Assembly (NCBI GenBank): GCA_015852425.1
Contig: JAAAIG010000266.1
Span: forward strand, 1 to 38,351
Reading direction: 5' to 3'
Source: Gryganskiella cystojenkinii
Lineage: Eukaryota; Mortierellomycota; Mortierellomycetes; Mortierellales; Mortierellaceae
Length of the DNA: 38,351 nucleotides
Within the stretch, counting starts at the first letter, position 1. Every line of letters starts with the position of its first letter. The translations under genes and the position numbers were made by a program. A model generated the notes under the pieces. The model was not told the origin of the DNA. It searched no databases and worked only from the letters and a program-made list of their open reading frames with translations. Shown here piece by piece: positions 10,601 to 22,732 of this stretch.

Positions 10601-13600
10601 GATAGGCAGGGATGTCGGCCTCGCCATAGTCGTGACAGATTCGGAGGATACATCCAATAAAAGGAGTATAAAGAACAGTGGATTTCTCGAGGATGCGCTT
10701 AAAGTCCCCAATAATGTTCTCTTTGAACTGAATTGCGTCGTCTTCGGGCTAAACACAATATAGGAAGGATTAAGGTGCAATAAATATCAGAACCGCGCAT
10801 AATAATAGCACTACAAGCTTGCACTAGGTCGAAAAAAATAATCTTGTCCGTCTTACCATTCCGTTGTACGACTCGACTTGACCCATGAGACCCGTGACGA
10901 GCTTGCTGAAGAGCATTCTGCAGATATCCACGTCCATCTCGGCCAGACTCTGGAGTGGTCGAATAATGTCCGCATAAGAGATCTGGATGTCCGGCAAATC
11001 GCCGTCGCGGTACTTCCGAATCATGGAAACGCTCTTGGCCCGAGCCACCTCCTTGTCCGCTGCCATCTGCAAGCTCCTCTGCATCTTGTTCTCCCACACC
11101 TTTTTGAATCGCTGGGATTGAACCACTGCATCCGACTTCACACCACGGAACTGGAGCCGTCGGTATTTCTGATTCGCAGGATTGGTCGACATCTGCGATG
11201 ACGACGTAAAAGATGCCATCGCAGCACCACCCTCTTCAGGAATCGGTGGGTTCTTGAACATCATGGTCGAGTTTGAGACCGCGGATCCACCGAGTTGCGA
11301 TCGGATACCGGCTGCACCACCATCGAGCGTCATACTGAATTCGAATGTCGACTGCGTCGCTTTGAGCTCATCATCTGCCAAAGTGACATCATATCCAGTT
11401 GTCTGGGACTGACTCTGCTGCGTTTGAACAAACAGGGGTGTCATCGCAGACGTGTTGCGCCACGAGGTGTCAATGTTGGCGTATTGGTCACTGAACTTGG
11501 CATTGGGCAGAGCCTCCGAGAAGATCGGTTCGTTGTAGTCTGAGCTTTTCTTGGTCCGATCCAGGAGCATGTACGTGGCATAGTTCAAAAACTTGTCCTC
11601 TGCCTGAGCATCATACATGTTTCTATTTGGGTGTTCAGAAAATAAATAATCAGCATTACAATTCTCTACTGCACGCGATTTACAAATTGGCTCCCATCAG
11701 AGTTTTGAGCAAACTTACTTGACAATCTCCCCAAGACGAAGGAACGTGTCATTGGGAAGTCGATTGTTGCCATACCAAAACTCGACGACAGTGTGACGGA
11801 TCGATTCACTCGTGTCACCAAGTCCACGCAGCAACTGCGTCCTGAGCTCTCCTGCAATGTCGTTCGAATCTGGATGCTTCTCGAAAAGAACCATGAGGAT
11901 GGAGTAGTATAATTTCTAATGTACACGAATGTGATTCAAAATGCGGTTAGGGAGCAAAGAATATAAGAGGATGATAACATAATACAGCCAAAAAATAGTA
12001 ATAATAACAATAAAAAAATAATCCTAAGAGTTGTCTTACCCTGCACTCAATACTTGTGTGAGAAGAGAACTCCAAGATGAGCGTATCCAAAAAGTATTTG
12101 ATCTGGGAGGGCGTAAGAGTATCACAAAGTGCGTAAATGATTGACAGCGAGGCGAACTGTGTTGCCTCGTCCCTATGATGACATCATAAACCCGTGAATA
12201 AGGCGGTTAGTCCTTTCGCAACAATCACGCCACGTGCGATATTGCACCGAGAGCGTCGAGCTTTACCTGTGCTTTAAGCATCCCAAGAAATTGAGACCTT
12301 GGAGCGTCTGGAACAAATCAGGCAATTGGGCTGCGCGGCCTGCCAGGATCTCAAGAGCCAAAGTTCTTTCCTCTCCCAAAAGTTGAGGAAACAAAAACAG
12401 CACCCGCGATCCAAACGTCTCTGTGATCTCCGAGTAGTTAAGCTGAACTTTGTGAAGGCAGTTGAGGAACGGCACTGTGCCATTCTTGGCTTGAGAAGAG
12501 GAGCTTGAAGTAGCTGTAGGAATCAAAAGTTCCGAAAGCTATGATTTTTAAGGCGGACAATTTTTTTCGTTGCTTGGCGTTAGCAATCATTTTCCAATCA
12601 AAATTTTATCTCGCGCGAAAATTTCGTGTTGACAAAATTACCTTTTTGATCACCATGTCCAGGAAAGCATTGTTCATACGATGGTGTTTCTTCATGTACG
12701 CGAGCACAAGGCCGCACACCTCGGCCGTCGAAGAGTAGACTTGCTTAAGAGAACTGCTCATATTGTGGACCAGTGCCTCATAAAACTGGTCTTCCGTCAA
12801 AGTACCAAGGTCAATCTCCGGGCCGTTATAGAACGGTGGGTTGTCGTGTGTCAACACAATGCCGAGAAGCTGGATTCCAGTGACATTCTTCTTATCATCC
12901 TTAATGTTCTTGAAGTTGTTGTAGATGATATTCTATTTTTGGTTGATGATATGAAGGCGTCAGAAGCGGAGTGAAAATATTATAAACGACACGACGTCAA
13001 TACTATCAGCGGACAAAATTAAAAGCTTACCGTGGGCACGATGGCGATGTCAGACCAGTTCTCAAAGACACCCTTGATCAACTCGATACTATTCAACAAG
13101 TATCGGCGCTGTTCATGGTAGCAGTGCTTCATCATATAAGACTAATTCCCAGGAAATTAAAAAAGGTAGTTGTTAGCATCCATGCCTCACAATGTCGCGA
13201 TCGTATACCAAAGAACTGTCTAATTAGATTCCTATATTTGGACTCACCAAGAATTTAAGAAGGAGCACACGATCATCGTATGAGTGGCTGAGCTTGGCAG
13301 AGGCACCCCAAACAACAACGAGTACGCACAAATCCTGGACAAAGTAACTCATAGGCTCGCCATACGACTGGCCTTCCATTGCAAGATTCATGAGTGGTCG
13401 GATCCAAGAGTTCGCGTACATCTCAAAGGCCTCCGGCATGTTGATGATAATCTTTGCCAGGAACAGTCGAATGTTCAAAGCCGAACCTACAGGTAGATTT
13501 TACAAAGAGGAAGTTGTTAGAGAGACGATCAAAAATCGAATAAATTCAAACAACGTGAGAAACCTGGAAGCACTCACTTGGATTCACCATCTTTTGATGA

Positions 13601-16600
13601 ATATCTTTCATCCAAGAGGGCATGGCCTTATCATCCTTGGCCAACTCTGCCGGCGGAGGCGTAATACTGGAATGCAGCTCTTTGACGATCAACATGATCA
13701 TCTTCATACACGGATTCTTGTTGATCTCATCCAGTTCGAACGTGTTCTCTTGTACCGCTTGACTACAAAGCAAAAATGAAGGACAACGATGTGAGCTTTA
13801 GCACGTCGATTGACATTACGCTTTCTGCAAGTCATTACTCGATACCGCCCTCATCTCAACATACCTTGCGTCTGCCTTGATATCTGATGCCTTGCGAGTG
13901 TCATCTGTTTCGTCAGTTGCATCAGAGTCCCTGATCTCTTGTTCAGTATCTGAATACATGCTGCCTTCATCCAAAACGCCAATGCTCTAAAAAGTAGACC
14001 AAGAAGAAGTAAGGTTACAACAGGCGGCATGATAAAGCAATCCTCTACAAAAAAAAAGACTTTTCCATTTTTGAAGTTCTCACCTGTGATAAACTGCTGT
14101 CACGCAAGTATTGCGAGGACATGTATTGGTACCTAGCGGTGTAGCTAGAGTTGTCGAAAAGTCAGAATAACCGTGCATAATGATTACCATAAACTAAAAT
14201 ATCCCATTCATCTCAAGTGCGCTTACTTCGTGCTGCTGTTCAGAGACTTGGAGCGCAAGTCGGAGAGTCGAGTCTTGACCCAGGGCTTTGAGAGAACTTG
14301 CTTCATATCGTATCGCGCCGTCAAATCGACAATGTTCTCCCACACAAATTCCTTCTTGGCTGGTGTGTCTCTGAACAGGAATTGGGTGAAAAAGTCCTCC
14401 TTTCTCTGCGTACAGAGGATCGCTGCTGCAAGCGCGTTGTACGCCGAGCGTTTGAACTCGTCTCGAAGAATGGCCGCCTCAGGAGTGAGCGAGTTCTGTC
14501 AGAATGTGAAAAAAATCAAAACGTGTTAAGAAATCTATCCACAGAAGGGTTTTATGATTTGATGAATACAGGACTATCGCAACTTACGGTATCCTTCTTG
14601 AACTTGGCGACGTTCGCTGTCCTGAACACTGCCACTGTCAACTCCTTACCAGAGACAGCTTTGCCATTCGTAAACGCCTCTACGATCTTGCTATCTTTCG
14701 AATTCACGAGATCTGATGGGAGTCGCATGTACAGCACATGGACAAGATCATAGTAGCACCCACGCTCGAGGTAGTCCCGTCGAATCTCCATATCCGTTAC
14801 ACGAGGCGGATCCTGTTGAATGCCGCCCATAATCTTCGTAATGTGCTGGGTATAAAATTGGTTGACACTCAGAGGTGGCACAATCTTGAGAATGGGTAAA
14901 AGGACCTGATGGACAATGTTGCGACGATGTTCGTCCAAATGTGTCTTCTTGCAAAACTCCCTAAAGATAGGCAAACGCATAGTCACCGTCAGCGTGGCTC
15001 GTTCCAAAACCCAATCCTAAACCCCAATGATCCATATTCGCATTCAAATATTGCCAGAAAATCTTACTCGAAACACAATGTCGTGGTCTCCAAGAACTTG
15101 GGAAGAGGCAGTTTCAACGCAAAGGACGACATGGACTGCTGGAATTGCTCCATATGAGGGTGGTTCGACTCTCGAATGGCGATGCCCATCAAAGTCTTGA
15201 ACAGGCTGGTGCTCGATGACGCTACCAGGGCCTTTAGTAACAAATCAAGCGCGGAAATATACTCTTTGAACCTATTGTACAGCACATTTGATCAGCATAT
15301 CGAAAAATGAGACAAAGGCAAGAGCAAGCTGGTGAACTTTGAGGATCTTACTTGGAGCCTCCTTCCTCGTAATCCGAAGACGTGCTCGGCATTACATTCA
15401 AAATGGCCTTGTTGAAAACCACCTCGAACTATAGTGTGCAGAGTAAAGAGGTTAGTTCGTCGACCACAATTAATAACTGCGCCATTTGTGCAAACATCGA
15501 AGATGACGAAAAGCACTCGCCTCTTTGGTCCGCGGGCCTTCAAAGGACAAAAAGACTGGGAGAATCGGGAATGCTTCTGACATGAGTGGCATGGTCAGAT
15601 ACTCGTTCTTTTCACCATCGCGCTCAAAAAACGACTGATAGACACCAAAGAAATAGTCGACAAAACCCTCAGATTTCGACATGCGCAAGATTCGAGGGCT
15701 CAACGCCACGAGCCGCTTCCAGATTGAGATGGTCATGGAAACCTGTTCCCATCCGACAGAGTCCACGCTATCGGTCAATGGAAATGCATAATTAGTATTT
15801 CTACAAGCAATTGACGCATGTAATCGTTTCACAAAATGAAAACTTACATGCTCTTGAGCAGAGAGTAATCCTTTGACAGCTATAAAAGTTTAAATATCTA
15901 GATTAATTACGACCCACCGAAAAGGTTCTTTGCGATGCTAGCATCATTATCATTCATTAATACCATCTCGAGGAACGTATCCCTCTCGTTCTTGAGTTCC
16001 GGGTGCGCAAACATAAACTCCATAAAGTCGTTCCAGATGTAGAGCATCAACTGGCTCGATTTCGCGTAAGGTAAGAGAACCTGGGACAATTCTGAAAAGT
16101 TTAGTGCGAGGCGTCGATTGATCTCGTACGAATACTTTAAATACGTCATTTTGGCCTGTTCCGCGTTCGCAGAATCCTATTGCAAAGATAATAATAACGG
16201 TACATTAGTTTTGGTGATTCTCTTTTCCCCCACTCGGGTCGCATGTACGCACGATAACTCTCACGGTAGGGTCATACCAGCAAGTACTTCCAGAGACGTT
16301 TTTGACCTTGACTGTCGTCCAGCGAGAGTCGAAGCAACGAACTGCAATAGTTGATCCAAAGTGGATCATGCGTGCTCTGCATGCTCATAAAGGTGTCAAA
16401 GAGCGATGCTACGAACTGATTGGCCTTTGAAGTGGATCCATCAAACATGCATGTCATCATGTTGGAACGCTGTAGCATCTCGATTCCGTCTACTGCTCCC
16501 TTGCACTTGACGGCATCCTGACCTATGGTTCGTTGAAACGCATTGTGAAACAATGGTCAGCAAAGGCGATTAAATATTTCAAAATATATACAAAAATTGT

Positions 16601-19600
16601 CAACTAGTCTCGCGGGTTTACCTCGGGTATCTGCCGACATAGCCAATGGGATAAGATCATCGGAAGTGATGACCTCCATCATCACCTGTCCAAGCGCCAT
16701 CAAGTTGTTCTCTGGGAGCGACTTGAAGACCTTTAGAGTCGATTCCAGTTCGTCTCTCCAAACCTTGATCTCTTCATCGCTCTTCAGCAGCTCGTCGTTT
16801 CCAATGCTGTCCGGGTTGAAGAGACAGACAGCAAAGACTCTGTAAAAATCAGATCCGATCGTTTCTGAGGCTACCAGCTGCTTCATCAAGGAACTGTCGC
16901 CATGATCCAGGTGGCGAGACGCGATCAAGGTGACAAAGCTGATCGCCCTCTTAACGGTAATAAAGTTCTGATCCATGATCTGTCGTCGCTCTTGCGCCGT
17001 CAGCGGGGCCGTGGACTCGTTGCGTGCCAAATCTCGAGTGAAATTGATGCTGTGATCCAGAAATTCCCTTGCGGCTTTTAACACGGGCGACTTGATAAGG
17101 TAGCTCGCCAGTCGGTCTGAGCTCCCTGTGTGGTTCAGGAGCCAGCTATAATTCGAAAGGGTCGATGCCAGCAGAGCACACCATTTTTTGTAGCTTGCCG
17201 GCTGCGTAAAAGTCTCGGGGCTGGACTCGGCTGCAGAGTAGATCGTGGGCAAAAAATTGGAATTCTCTGACAGACGGGATCCTATCCATGCTCCCGGCGT
17301 AGACGTTCCTAAGACGGCGGAGCAAATTATCCTCTGTTAGTAATGCTGCTCAATGCAATCTCGGAATACTAAAAACACGGTGATATTGTCGTTACCTGGC
17401 AGCAGCTTGACCAAGGCATCAAATAGGGTCCTGCATGTTTTCGTGTACTCGACCTCGGGTCTCGCTGTTTCGCGTAGCAGCCACAGCACCAAGCTGTCGA
17501 GGGTCGCTTCATCTGAACCGGGGAACCGTCTTCGTTCATTCGAGTCCTTCAAGAATAGGGACGACTTGACCTGAATGATTCTCTGCAAATGCGCAATAGC
17601 ATAGCATGTTTGTTGACGAGTACCAAGTCCTGCAGGATCAGCCTCGGCAAGTCTCAAACTAAACAGCATCCAGTACAGCAACTCCACTGTAAACTGATTC
17701 ACAAGCGTGGCCTCCTCGCGGAAGACTCTGTAGATCCGGTTCACGATCAGGGCAGCGCCTAGTCGTTTCGTGGGGCTCGTATGCGATGCAAGATTGTACA
17801 AGCGCTTCAGCACCGATTTCACATTCACGGATCCCTTCTAGAGTATTCAATATAGAGGTGGCGTTAGTGAATAGTTCGTGAGGATCCCTAGCTGTTAACC
17901 AAAACTCCTATGATAGTTAAACTCACCGAAGACGAGGACTGCTTGACAGACCACTTGACAAACTCTCCCAGGCACTCGGCGCCATAATCTCTCAAAGGAC
18001 CGAGTGTGTCACAAGCAGCATCCATGCAACAACTCAAAAGCGCCACTGTTTCAGGGTTCTCGTACTGAGCGCTGTTTGTGAGCCAATGGATCAGTTGAGA
18101 AACCAAGGGCCGATAGAGCGATCTCGGAACCCGATCCACGTCCACGGCCAGCCTCAGCAATGCTGGGAACAATCTCAAGTAGATTTTATGAAATGGACTC
18201 TGTTATGTACAAACAAGAGGAAGCCGTCTGTTAGCCATTATTCCTCCGTCAACACCTATACTTGAAGTCTCTGAAGTCTTTAGATTATTCGGTCATACCT
18301 CTTTCGGGTCCTGAGCATCGCGTGCCCTGAAAGCGTTGGATCCAATCATGAAAATCACCAGAGAATGTAGCAACTCACAACTTGCGACTTTGATCTGTCG
18401 GTTGAGCGAGTTTTCAGCGAGATCCACGATTCTGGGAAGCATTTCATCTAGTTAATAAAGTCAGCAGCGTCGGAGGGGTTAGCTCCAGTTTTTGTAGGAG
18501 AGAGAGAGGTCAGACACGTTTCATCTGTCGAGATACTCACCGAACAGCAGCTCCGTCTTGAGTTCCTGAAAGGGAATCCTAAACTTGATTCGACCTTCTG
18601 GGTCCCAAGCGAGCAAGTCTGACGAGCGTTTCTTCGAATCTTCCAGCACAGACCGTTGATTCAGAATCCACTTGTTGTGTTGCGCCTGTCGACCCAAAAG
18701 TCTGAGGATCCGGAGTTGAAGGTCCTTCAGGGACTGCAATTGATCCTTGCCAACCTATGGAATGGTAATGTGAGAACGCATTAGTTTAGGTTACCCATCT
18801 GAAGTGGCCGAATAGCCATGAAAGAAAGGACGAGAAGTTGGGTTTCACTTACCGCTGAAGCAGTAGTCCTCGCGATAGCTTTATATTGCATATTTGTGCG
18901 AAAGGTCAATTTGCTTCTGGATTTGGAAGATCGTACACTGGCGCCATCAAGATCTGCAAGGCCAGCGACGACCTCCACCAACAGATACTCGTTCAAGCTG
19001 GGCAGGACTTTGCTGAACCATCCGTCCCGGTCATTATCGATCCTGTCAATCCAGCGCTCGATCGCATCCAAGCCGACCGTCGCCAGGGGTAAATAGCCAA
19101 GGCCGAGTTTCAAAGCCAGCTGAATCGGCGCAATCACGCTGGCCGAGTCAGTGAGGGCCGCAGGACTCGACAGAACCAGGTGTAGGCACGACGCCAGCAA
19201 ATCGTCCTTGTACTGTTCCAGTCTCGCCAGCACTTCGCGGATGTATTTTTTGTACAGAGTAGCAGCGCGTTGGATATCCACAAGTTCTTCCTCGACCTAT
19301 TACCGTTAAAAAGTTGGAAGCTGGCGATCAGCATCACAAACGACGGTAGAGCATGATTAAGGTATACATTCAAAAAAAAAATACTGCCGTGGTACCTTCA
19401 GTGGTCCAGATCCAGAATTTTCATCAAAGAGGGCGATCGACTGGCAAACTTGTAAACATGTTGCAAACATCTTGTAAAACCCGGACACAAGAGGGTTCTT
19501 GGCTGACAGTTCAATGAGCACCTCACCAATGACAAAATTCCACTGTCCAAAAAGATGCGGACAAATCTCTGGAAGGAAGAGTTGCCAGAATTCCGTGAGG

Positions 19601-22334
19601 TTTTGGAAGATGATAAAATCTTTTACGCAGTTGGCTTCCATCGTGGCTACATCTCCTGATGTGGGCGCAAGAGATGTTTCCGCTTCTGCTCCCACTTCCT
19701 GAGGCTGCGATAGAGCATTTTCATCTTCTAGATAGATTTGAGAGTCAGAGACCGAAAGATTCAGGAGTGTGACGAGTCGCTTGAAGGAAAGCATGGTGCA
19801 GCCATAGAGGATAAGTAGCAGTCGATCGCGGTCCTCGTCCGAAATCTGAATCGAGGCCCTGCCCAGGCCCTCGCTGAGAGAGTTTGGCTTGAAAATATTC
19901 CGCCAGAGGAAGATATAGACGGTATATGAGTGCCAAACCGTGTCGTTTTCGGCAGGTCTGTCGTTTGTATAAGTGGCGCGGGGTCGTGCGATATCGGCCG
20001 AAGTGAATACAAGCATCTTGTAGGCTAAAATGGTACAAGCAAAATGGGTGATCATGTTAAATGAGCACGAGCGAAAAGCTGAAACGACAGGATCTCTGAG
20101 CGCCCCCGGAAACTTACAAAGCTTGTCAAAGAAGCCCCTCAGCACGCCCTCGCCTTTGTCGAGCAGCATGATGAGAAGCCTTTCAAGGGCTATGGTGCAG
20201 TCGATCCGGACATACGACGACATCTTTGTAAAGTTGACAACCGCCGCAATAGCCATCTGATTCAGAGCCGTCATCAAGAGCTCTGGGATATCGTCGTACA
20301 CTTGTGCCACAAACGTATAGGCGGTAATAAATGCTGCTAGATGCGAGACTGAACCATCCATCCCTTCCGAGGTATTTCTAATAGGATTGTTTTGAGAAGA
20401 ACCGTTGTTTCTCAACATTTTGCCTGAGCATTGTATGAAGCTGGTACATGATGGAGCAGGATATAATTTGGTCCGCATATGAACGAAAAGCAACTTACGA
20501 CGAGATCAAAAAGGCGCTCTTCTTGAGGAGATGTGACAAGAGAAACTTGAGCTGGTCCGGGGCAATTTTCTTGCAAGGCGCCGCAAAGTATCCATATCCA
20601 CGAATGGCGACTGACATGGCTTTAAATTGTGAATATGATCTGGCCGATTCAGTGCTGAGAATTTGTGTAAAGTTGGTGGTGAAGAACTATTTTCATACAG
20701 GTAAAGTCCTTTCGATTAGCATTTCAATCGCTTAGGACGGGGTCAGCAGGTTCAGAAAGAGCCCAGTGACTTACCAGAAAGCAGTTGTATTCTCTTTCGG
20801 TGGTGGGTGAATTCGTCAGTAGATCGGCCATCTAGATATCCAGGTCCAGAAGAACGAATTAGTCGCCACATCGAATCGGGGTGCCTTTGGTGGCCGCTCC
20901 GTGGTCATATTCAAATATCTTACCTCTCGCAGAAAGACATCGAGCGCGTTGTATCCTGACTTTGACATGGAAGTGTGAGAGTGTTCGCAGTACGCTGCTA
21001 TCCGCTGGTACATCCAGTCGTATATGTCGATAAGATATTTCCTGAACAAGTGAATGTGATGAGAAAACAAGTCCAAGGCAGCTAGAGCATGAAAAGAGAA
21101 GTAGGGAGTGGAGAGTTTCAAAGTGAGTTTGTATATTGTAAGGCTCAAAGCGCGCTTTCTTGGTCGTGGGTAAAAAGATGATACTTACCAATAGGTGTTG
21201 CAAATCTGCTCAAGTCGTCTGGTACGTTGACCAGGGTTTTGATCAGTTGCAGGATCGTCGGCACATCGTTCGCAACTTTCTCTGCAAAGTTGTAGAGACA
21301 ACCGTCCAGTCCCAGAATTGCGCCTGCAATCAAGGTCAGCTCCTGTTTGGATGACTGAAGCTGTGTCTGGACCGTGCCGAGACACCACCGGATCACCATG
21401 GGATATTTCTCTGGCGCGATTTTTGGGTAAAACCTTGCAATTAGACCGAGGACTTCGAGCACCTCCGCTTTGACTTTTTGATCACGAGTAAGCAAAGGCC
21501 CAAGTTAGAAAACACATTCCTGCTAGTATCGATAAATCGGCATGTTCACAAGGATGGGGAGGGAATCATCTTGTTACCTGTGGCGACCATCTTGGACTGC
21601 TGACTGAGGTAGCATTCAGACACCTTTTTGAAAAGTGCGCCGATTTCGAGAGCCTCTGGGTCGATGAGAGTGTTGCAGGACGCGAGAATCATCTTGATCG
21701 GTAGGAGAGCTGGTCTCCTCACTTTGGCCGCAGAGTCGTGCAAGAACAAATAAAGACAAACTGTCTGTGTACGAGAAGTGAAGGTGGTTTGTCAGTCAAT
21801 GTGGTTATATGCAGAGTATCATCCTATCCTTTTCAAAGCGTTACCTTAATGTCGACAATATAGGGTGTGATGGTATTGGGTGATCGATTGATGAACTCTG
21901 CAGTGAACTCGAGAAAGGTCGACTTTGCAGCGACATGGATCGACTTGTCGAGCGACCTTTTCAGAAAGTAGAGGATACCCTTCTCCGAGTTGAACAAAAG
22001 GGACGCGGCCATGTCTATATTTCGAGTGTCGCAAGACGTATAAAGAGGAGAACAAAAAAAAAAGAGCGAGTGTGACACTCAACGGTCAATGTTTCGTAAA
22101 AGTAGGGGTGGACCCCTTGAGAGCTCCTTCGTGGTACAATAGTAGAAAAGCAAAGAAAGAAAGAAGAAAGTCCAGGTCCCCCGTACCGAGTTCGTCCTCC
22201 TTGAGGTCCGAGAGGGCCATGTTGCAGATGTTTATGGCGGCAGCCTGACTGTCGACATGGTCATTGGACTCGCCGTTCATGTCGTCGATGAGCTCGACCA
22301 GCGTGAGCCGGATCAGGTCCAGAGGCGTGCTCAT
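5602..22334 (-). CDS. PRKDC: DNA-dependent protein kinase catalytic subunit (DNA-PKcs)
   Basis: A giant PI3K-like serine/threonine kinase that, with Ku70/80, recognises DNA ends and drives non-homologous end joining in the nucleus. By matching splice sites to phase I derive 46 exons, about 12.24 kb of coding sequence and about 4,080 residues, close to the 4,128 of the human protein. Similarity is collinear end to end: N-terminal HEAT repeats, circular cradle, SQ/TQ cluster, FAT domain, kinase and FATC. The kinase has FLVKGGEDLRLDQ, LGIGDRHLENF and IDFGHAFGSATE, and the end is DPDILGRCWSGWHSWI. The VPELVPFRLTRQ stretch after the activation loop and this C-terminus fit DNA-PKcs and not ATM, ATR, TOR or SMG1. 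The start ATG at 22334 is followed by a short acidic leader. Two places are odd: a GC-AG intron at 15429-15520 and an unclear junction at 15768-15918. No stop or frameshift is needed elsewhere, so the gene looks intact. Confidence 0.96.
7728..10748 (-). other. PRKDC: DNA-PKcs exons 33-41: FAT domain
   Basis: Exons: 9947-10748, 9697-9845, 9393-9584, 9032-9289, 8689-8934, 8502-8594, 8243-8395, 8048-8152, 7728-7943. Anchors include NWIELAQIYKSIDEKDVY, LFPRLLQIIEMYP, WTFVRWIQQMVAVLDKP and ALYYPLTISSENYEFE. Several introns hold long T or A homopolymers (20 A at about 9670-9691 on the + strand), a likely place for sequencing error but outside exons. Confidence 0.85.
10857..12172 (-). other. PRKDC: DNA-PKcs exons 30-32: phosphorylation-cluster region
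   Basis: Exons: 12040-12172, 11719-11915, 10857-11622. The large exon carries TPLFVQTQQSQSQTTG at about residues 2608-2623 and further TQ sites, followed by a low-complexity linker and then RKYRDGDLPDIQISYADIIR. The position and sequence match the human T2609 (ABCDE) autophosphorylation cluster, whose TPMFVETQ core is nearly the same. Regulation by autophosphorylation is therefore inferred to be conserved. Confidence 0.82.
12267..18447 (-). other. PRKDC: DNA-PKcs exons 12-29: circular cradle including NUC194-type region
   Basis: Exons: 18299-18447, 17927-18199, 17396-17837, 16622-17308, 16278-16522, 15911-16176 (end uncertain), 15521-15767, 15352-15428, 15068-15271, 14588-14960, 14227-14495, 14084-14144, 13865-13986, 13578-13762, 13248-13486, 13031-13141, 12642-12932, 12267-12538. 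Strong anchors are RQIKVASCELLHSLVIFMIG, PLVSQLIHWLTNS, SVLKRLYNLASHTSPTKRLG, NIRLFLAKIIINMPEAF and EALVHNMSSS. The exon at 14227-14495 has no in-frame ATG but encodes a well conserved segment ending RLSDLRSKSLNSST. Between the exons ending near 15911 and starting at 15767, a 32-base stretch (15848-15879) could be a micro-exon; the phases do not settle it. Confidence 0.8.
15429..15520 (-). other. GC-AG intron in DNA-PKcs
   Basis: The donor is GCGAGT and the acceptor ACTATAG. All nearby GT donors give phase 1, whereas the next exon needs phase 0. The GC donor gives phase 0 and joins GPRTKE to FEVVFNKAILNV. Confidence 0.6.
18541..22334 (-). other. PRKDC: DNA-PKcs exons 1-11: N-terminal HEAT repeats
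   Basis: Exons in transcript order: 22187-22334, 21845-22014, 21578-21764, 21189-21473, 20924-21081, 20775-20831, 20499-20686, 20118-20440, 19396-20024, 18853-19296, 18541-18754. Recognisable conserved stretches are ITPYIVDIK, MSVAIRGYGYFAAPCKKI, NPLVSGFYKMFATCLQVCQS and LEQYKDDLLASCLHLVLSSP, all in the order found in animal DNA-PKcs. Exon 6 (57 bases) is small; its phase is consistent with both neighbours. Confidence 0.85.
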
Positions 22335-22732
22335 CTTTTGATGCTGTTTTTGTTGCTGTTGCTGCTGTCTAGGTCTTTGATTGAGAGATGTGCGCGTAGT
22401 CGACTGGAGGAGATTAAGAGAGCAAAGGAGAACCGCAAAGGAGCAACGAGAAGGGAGGGGGGAATGTAATGAACAACGACGTGTGTGTGTAAAGAAGTCA
22501 TTTCGGTGGCAAAAGTGACCTCCAACTGTCCTGTTAAGGGGCTCAGTTATTTTGACGCGTTACATCAAAACGATTCCCTAACTTTTCTCTCTCCTCTTTT
22601 TAATCAATCATATCCTTTCTTTTCTTTTCGCATTGTTGTCGGATACATTTTATTTGTCGGAAAAATGGAAAAAGTGTGTGAGAGACGGTGTCCATCCTTT
22701 GACTCCCTCTTTTTCCTTTTTGCTTTTTGCTT
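22335..22732 (-). promoter_or_regulatory. upstream region of the DNA-PKcs gene
   Basis: These 398 bases separate the AtuA-like stop from the DNA-PKcs ATG. A CAG/CTG-rich stretch lies just 5' of the ATG (22337-22372) and a short GT repeat at 22480-22491. An AATAAA on the minus strand at 22649-22654 probably ends the AtuA-like transcript. No TATA box is evident. Confidence 0.45.
22649..22654 (-). terminator. poly(A) signal of the AtuA-family gene
   Basis: AATAAA on the minus strand, about 80 bases past the stop codon. Confidence 0.45.
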
